A DNA stretch of 64,000 nucleotides from Atherix ibis (Eukaryota; Arthropoda; Insecta; Diptera; Athericidae), in contig OY282606.1 of NCBI GenBank assembly GCA_958298945.1, positions 77,673,622 to 77,737,621 on the forward strand. Reading direction: 5' to 3'. The notes under the pieces were generated by a model. It was not told the origin of the DNA. It made no database searches and worked only from the letters and a program-made list of their open reading frames with translations. A program made the translations under genes and the position numbers. Shown here in pieces: positions 59,451 to 64,000 of this stretch (positions within the stretch are counted from its first letter, which is position 1; every line of letters begins with the position of its first letter).

Positions 59451-60149
59451 TATTAACATAAGCACACGCTAACAGGAAAAGCTTCAATGGATATTTACTC
59501 ACCACAACCATGCATGTTGATTAATACTATTATATAAATCTGCTTATTACTAGATATCTGTAAAAAAGTTTTTAAAAAGAAACAAAAAAAATTAAAAATC
59601 AATGTAAAGGATTTCCTTGTTTTTTTTGCCGCATGTCAAATTAAATGTTAGTGTAATATTTGACATCGATGAGTGTAAACTTTGATACAGAGGGCCGTGA
59701 GATAATATAACATAAAAGTAATTTTTGTCAGTCTTCTACAGTATGTGGGATTTTTATCCTGGAAATGTATCTCCTTGTTGTTCAAAAAAAACTCCCCATT
59801 AGACCACGGTGAAGCAGAAGTTCGCGGGGAGTAGACTAGCTTTATGCCTATTATCCTATCTGTAGACTGCAAGTTGGCCTTTGCTCGTTATTTTTTTATG
59901 ATGGAGCTTCTTTATTACTCGGGATCTGTAATCAGCTACCGAACCCCAACAGATACCATTCTGGGATAGTTGTTCACCGATAATTTTCTACACTTTATCT
60001 TTCTGCGGTAAGGCCTGAATACTGAAAAAAGACGTCATCCACATCCTCGATTGTGGGCCGATAAGTGGTCCATGTATTCCGCTTAACACCGTATATGGAC
60101 TATATAATACTCGTAGTTCACTTGTCTATGGCATCTATCGTGTCACGTG

Positions 60150-60320
60150 GCTATATCAGGGATGAGATCATTCCTTCATCTTTTTTTAATTGATAAATCC
60201 CAATGTCGGTGCCATCTTGGTACTGTCTCATTTCTTTCTTCTCTACTAAAGGTGAGCCTATGGATTTCATTGTCCTCCCATCGTCGATAACAGATTCTAT
60301 GTGCATGCAGTGTCTTTTTT
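60150..60320 (-). repeat. Interspersed repeat shared with 29930-30150
   Basis: The reverse complement aligns with the earlier copy, including a GAAAGAAATGAGAC core and GGGATTTATC. A further 250 bases to the left (59880-60150) read on the minus strand as Y-R-P-T-I-E-D-V-D-D-V-F-F-Q-Y-S-G-L-T-A, suggesting a coding origin of unknown type. Confidence 0.5.
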
Positions 60321-60399
60321 TTAAATTTTAATTGACAACATTACCTTACAAGAGCCCTTGCTTTATATCACCGAAAAATGCTTTTTGCCATAGAAAAAC

Positions 60400-61160
60400 T
60401 TGTGCTTTTGATGAAGAATGCTACATTTCTCTAAGAATAATTCTTTTGTTTTACGTGGCATACCCATCGTTAAACATAATACCATGTGTCGCATATAACC
60501 ACCTGGATTGAGATACGCCTGGATTAATCAACGTACAAAACAGACCGGTCCTATTATGGATTTCGCCAGTCCAGCTGACTAGATCCAGATAGTTGCACTC
60601 AGAACACATAAATCCATTTTCTCACCAATTCCTCCTTGACCTTCTGCTTAGACTGCCTTATGCAAGTAACACTTAATTGGGTTCCCTCTTTAATTGAACC
60701 AATTTCTATTCTCTCTATTACCTTCCTTTATGCTCCATGCATGAAGCAGTCAAACATTTCATCTTAACCTTTCGTTCAATTCTAATGGTGAGCGGTATTA
60801 ACTTGTAAACAGCCCCCCTCATTTCATCATACACCTAAGTGTTTTTCACTGGTCCTGATACTGAGCAGCTACCTATATCCATAAAAGAATCATTGCTAAC
60901 AGTCAGAAACCAGTTACATGCTTGTTACCCTAACTATTGGTAGCAAGGTCTACCTAAACCTCTACTATTACCTGCAGTGGTAGTATCCGGGATTCTGGTT
61001 TACAGCCAACCCGCGGGGTATCAGTTTTATTCAAAGAGTACTTAGTCGGTACTCCCACTTTAAAAACTATAGTAAAGAACCTTGTAAATTCTTAGGCACT
61101 GCAAGACCTGCTGAGGACCACGGGCTCGCCAAGACCCGTATCCCACTTCTGGTATTGCTC
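60400..61160. repeat. Unclassified interspersed repeat, copy B
   Basis: Second copy of the repeat at 1-860, same orientation. It lacks some 60 bases present in copy A (around 61010) and has other small differences; overall identity looks moderate, so both are old. Confidence 0.6.
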
Positions 61161-62403
61161 ACTGTTTGATCGTCGACCAAGAAAGGGACAATACTTGTAG
61201 GCTCGTTGCAACCTTTCATTCATCAAACTTGCGGGTTCACCAATCTTAACACAAACTTTAATGGTACATCTGTTGCGACAAATTTAGCTGCTTCTTTTTT
61301 CGTAATACACTACAAAAAAACACAACTTCAGTTATTATGCTCTTTAGGATCACTTAGTTACCGAACGAGGTTGAAATTTATACTACACGTCTAGGAAGGA
61401 CTTTTCTACAAACCATGTGAAGCCTAAATTCACAGTGTTGCCGATCTATTCATTTCATTCATTATTTTACTCTTCATCAAATTAAAATTGCTAATCGAAA
61501 CGAAATATTGCTAAATACGAAACTTTAATAATAAATCAACAAAAATTGCTATAGTTCCTTTTTAAATTTTTAATAAAAAGTGCTTCGATTTAGCAAAAGC
61601 GTTACGGAAAATATTGCTAAACTTTAGAAAAGCCAGACAAAGTTTAACTTGATATATTGTTCAATAATCCATATGCCATCATCATAAATGGCCATATGGG
61701 GACATTTTTAATAAAAAAATAAAAGAAAATTACGTATTCAATACAACAGACAATATATTATGCATATTAATATAAACGATAATAAAAAGCATTCCAATCA
61801 ATAAAATACAATAAATTTTAATGTAAAATATTTAGAAAAAAACACTGAATTTATTATAAAATTACCTTCAATATTGTCAATATTTACACGCCTAATCAAT
61901 ATTTCAAAAAAAGCAAAATCGAAGGCAACAAAATTCCCCCGTGAAAGTGAATGAAATATGAGTAATATCGTATAATAACCGAAATTATATTAAATCCATT
62001 AAAAAAAGGTATTATACTATAAAAAAAGACTATATTTACTGATATTATTATTATTATTATTGAATTTATGGATGGACACCTTGCCGCTGATAAGAGCAAA
62101 GTGCATTTGAAGTGCTGTTAAGGTTGGTGGCCCACATTGATCTGAAAATGAGACAATTATGAATATTGTAAATACTTGTGTCTATTTATTATTTTATATA
62201 TCAACACAGACATGTAAAAATACAAAAAAAAAAACCAAATTTATACTTTTTCTTGCATCTAACAAAATTGTACTCATCTACATTATCTCATTTAGTCTCT
62301 TAATAGTGTGTACTCGTATTATTTGTACATTAGAATTATAAACAAAATAATACCAATCGCTAATAGTATCTTATCTAATTTATTGAATAGCTTATTTACG
62401 ATT
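61161..62403. other. AT-rich stretch with an (ATT)n microsatellite
   Basis: No gene is supported. (ATT)n occupies about 62043-62061. On the minus strand an acceptor-like TCATTTTCAG precedes 62142 and is followed by an open stretch (Q-C-G-P-P-T-L-T-A-L-Q-M-H-F) of 25 or so codons, which could be an exon, but nothing confirms it. Confidence 0.35.
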
Positions 62404-62625
62404 CTAGTAAATTTCGCTTATCAGTTTAATTCGGAAGTTGTTCAATGAGAATCTATCGAATACAAAAGGCTCAACCTGAATTGTAACAATGACAGTTTGT
62501 GTTTTAGCTTGACCGCGTTTATTTACTACTTCAATAACGCACTTAAAAAGTTTAGTTTTTCGATTATTTAACAATATTAGTAAAACTAATAAAGTGTTTA
62601 AAAAATATATTTTTAAATTCATCAT
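62404..62625 (-). CDS. Possible small secreted protein, 73 codons
   Basis: M-M-N-L-K-I-Y-F-L-N-T-L-L-V-L-L-I-L-L at the start looks like a signal peptide or membrane anchor. It is followed by a basic stretch, F-K-C-V-I-E-V-V-N-K-R-G-Q-A-K, and V-I-V-T-I-Q-V-E-P. I recognise no family. It could be the first exon of a gene continuing left to the possible exon near 62060-62141. No promoter or polyadenylation support is seen and length alone is weak evidence. Confidence 0.25.
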   Translation of the reverse strand: MMNLKIYFLNTLLVLLILLNNRKTKLFKCVIEVVNKRGQAKTQTVIVTIQVEPFVFDRFSLNNFRIKLISEIY

Positions 62626-63259
62626 GTTTAAGGTACAAATAAATGATAATTTTTACTGTGTTTGTAAATGACAAAACAAAATCATAAGTTTAGAAGGATT
62701 AACTTTTGTGCAGTGTATCCTTAAAAAAAATACAAATTGTGTTAATATTTGGATATTTTTTTAAGAGAATTTTTAAAAATTTATTTTAACAAGAAAATGT
62801 TATTTTTATTTAATTTAAAAAAATAAATAATTCTTTGGGATTAATCCTAATTTGAAAGATATTGTATTTATAAGATGAATTATTACAGTCCAATTGTAAG
62901 CATATTTATTGAATATTTTATTTATTTATGCTAGAAATTTAATTCTAAAACTAATTAAATAAATTAAAATTTAAGAATTTTTTTTTTATAAAGTAACAAA
63001 ATAGATTCTGAAAAATAAAATATTTATAATAAAATAGGCATTGACATACAGATATGTTTAAGGAGTCTCATATACAATAGTAATAAGAAAAGCGAAAAAT
63101 TATCGAAAAGTAAAAACTTCAATAAAATTAAAATTAGGATTTTTTTAGTAGAAAAATTAAATATTTTGACGAGGGTTGTATGATAAATACTTGGCTTTGA
63201 CAATAAATATACATTTTTATGTCTATTGTCTTGATGTGGACGTTTTGTCTTAATTTCAT

Positions 63260-63640
63260 TAGTTTACTGGTCTAATGATATTGTATAATATTGTTCTAGT
63301 ATCGTTTTTTCTTTTAAAAGATAGTCGATAAAGATTATACCATGTGCGTCCCAGAAAACAGTATCCATAACCTTTTCTGCCTACACAACCGTTTTTGACT
63401 GCGTTTTGGTTTATTTTGCTTAATGTTTGATCAACAGTTATGAATTAACCCAAAAATTCATTTTGATTACCCTTAAAAATATCCAAAAACTCCATTGAAG
63501 TCGTTACGGAAACTCGTTTTGGTCAGGTGTTAGCAAACGCGGCAGCCATCCCGCTGATAGCTTTCGTATGTCCAAAATTTCAAGTAATATGTTGTCTACA
63601 CGTTGCTATGGTATTTTAAAAAACTGCTGGGTATTTTTGG
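63260..63640 (-). mobile_element. Mariner relic fragment, minus strand
   Basis: The minus strand reads L-S-A-G-W-L-P-R-L-L-T-P-D-Q-K-R-V and S-M-E-F-L-D-I-F-K-G-N-Q-N-E-F-L, then F-I-T-V-D-Q-T (first Asp region). This is the segment just before and around the first catalytic Asp of a mariner transposase. It parallels the plus-map segment 13600-13960 (including ACTCCATTGAAGT), so both belong to one family. Confidence 0.65.
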
Positions 63641-64000
63641 GTATTGGAAAAAAACGAGAAGGTATTTAAATTTTGATAAGAATAAAAATTTCTTGACCGT
63701 GTAATTTCTTGACCATACTAAGAGGGGAGAGGGGGGTTCGAAGTTTTAGCTGAGGTGTGATCCCACACCCACCATAACCAGAAAAAATTATGCCGGAACA
63801 TATAGGAGACCCGAAGGTTTTAAGTTCTGATTGGGAGGAAAATAAGAAGAAAAAGAAAAAATCATGAAAATTAATAATAAAAATACTTAAAAAAAATATT
63901 TACGCAAAAAGAAAGATTTGAGAGGGAAATTATAAGAATTAAGAAGGTTACAATTCGTCGAAAAGAAAATACAATTTATAAAATTCTATTTAAAAATTAT
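63641..64000. other. Unassigned right edge
   Basis: Purine-rich low-complexity sequence on the plus strand; no feature recognised. Confidence 0.4.

Overview
The window is AT-rich insect-type nuclear DNA. It is dominated by one host gene, a glutamate decarboxylase (Gad1-like) on the minus strand, and by a dense load of decayed transposons. Four consecutive coding exons of Gad can be followed with intact splice signals and compatible phases: exon 1 at 33753-33813 (ATG), exon 2 at 17503-17739, exon 3 at 10420-10988 and exon 4 at 10232-10299. Together they encode about the first 311 residues of a protein very close to Drosophila Gad1. The remaining exons, including the PLP-lysine exon, were not found and should lie to the left of base 1. 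The close match to fly Gad1, together with many mariner, Jockey and R1 elements, suggests a higher fly. A tephritid or relative is possible but not proven.

Layout. Bases 1-10231 form the intron downstream of exon 4 (or the region beyond it). They hold an unclassified interspersed repeat, a mariner end, Tc1/mariner, Tigger/pogo and Jockey relics, a cluster of three chained perfect hairpins, and a 50-bp phase-preserving copy of Gad exon 4. The 6.5-kb intron 2 (10989-17502) holds a hairpin-ended mariner and an inverted mariner relic. The 16-kb intron 1 (17740-33752) holds two terminal-repeat elements with sub-terminal motif clusters (TAGAG type and GGCTGAC type), mariner and LINE pieces, a possible nested 100-codon gene (22556-22858), and a mariner inserted in a second Tc1/mariner-like element. 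Upstream of exon 1, 33.8-42.8 kb is very AT-rich, mostly non-coding, with two diverged tandem arrays. From 43 to 64 kb it is mostly transposons: R1, Jockey and RTE-like tails, five or more mariners including one almost intact copy (48755-50028), a diverged array split by a mariner, and a second copy of the interspersed repeat from base 1.

Two patterns stand out. First, Gad has a second candidate exon 4 with consensus splice sites and the same phases. Second, short near-perfect inverted duplications with 4-9 base loops recur, several at mariner breakpoints. Two mariners carry their own 5' end inverted in place of the 3' end. No tRNA, rRNA or CRISPR was seen.
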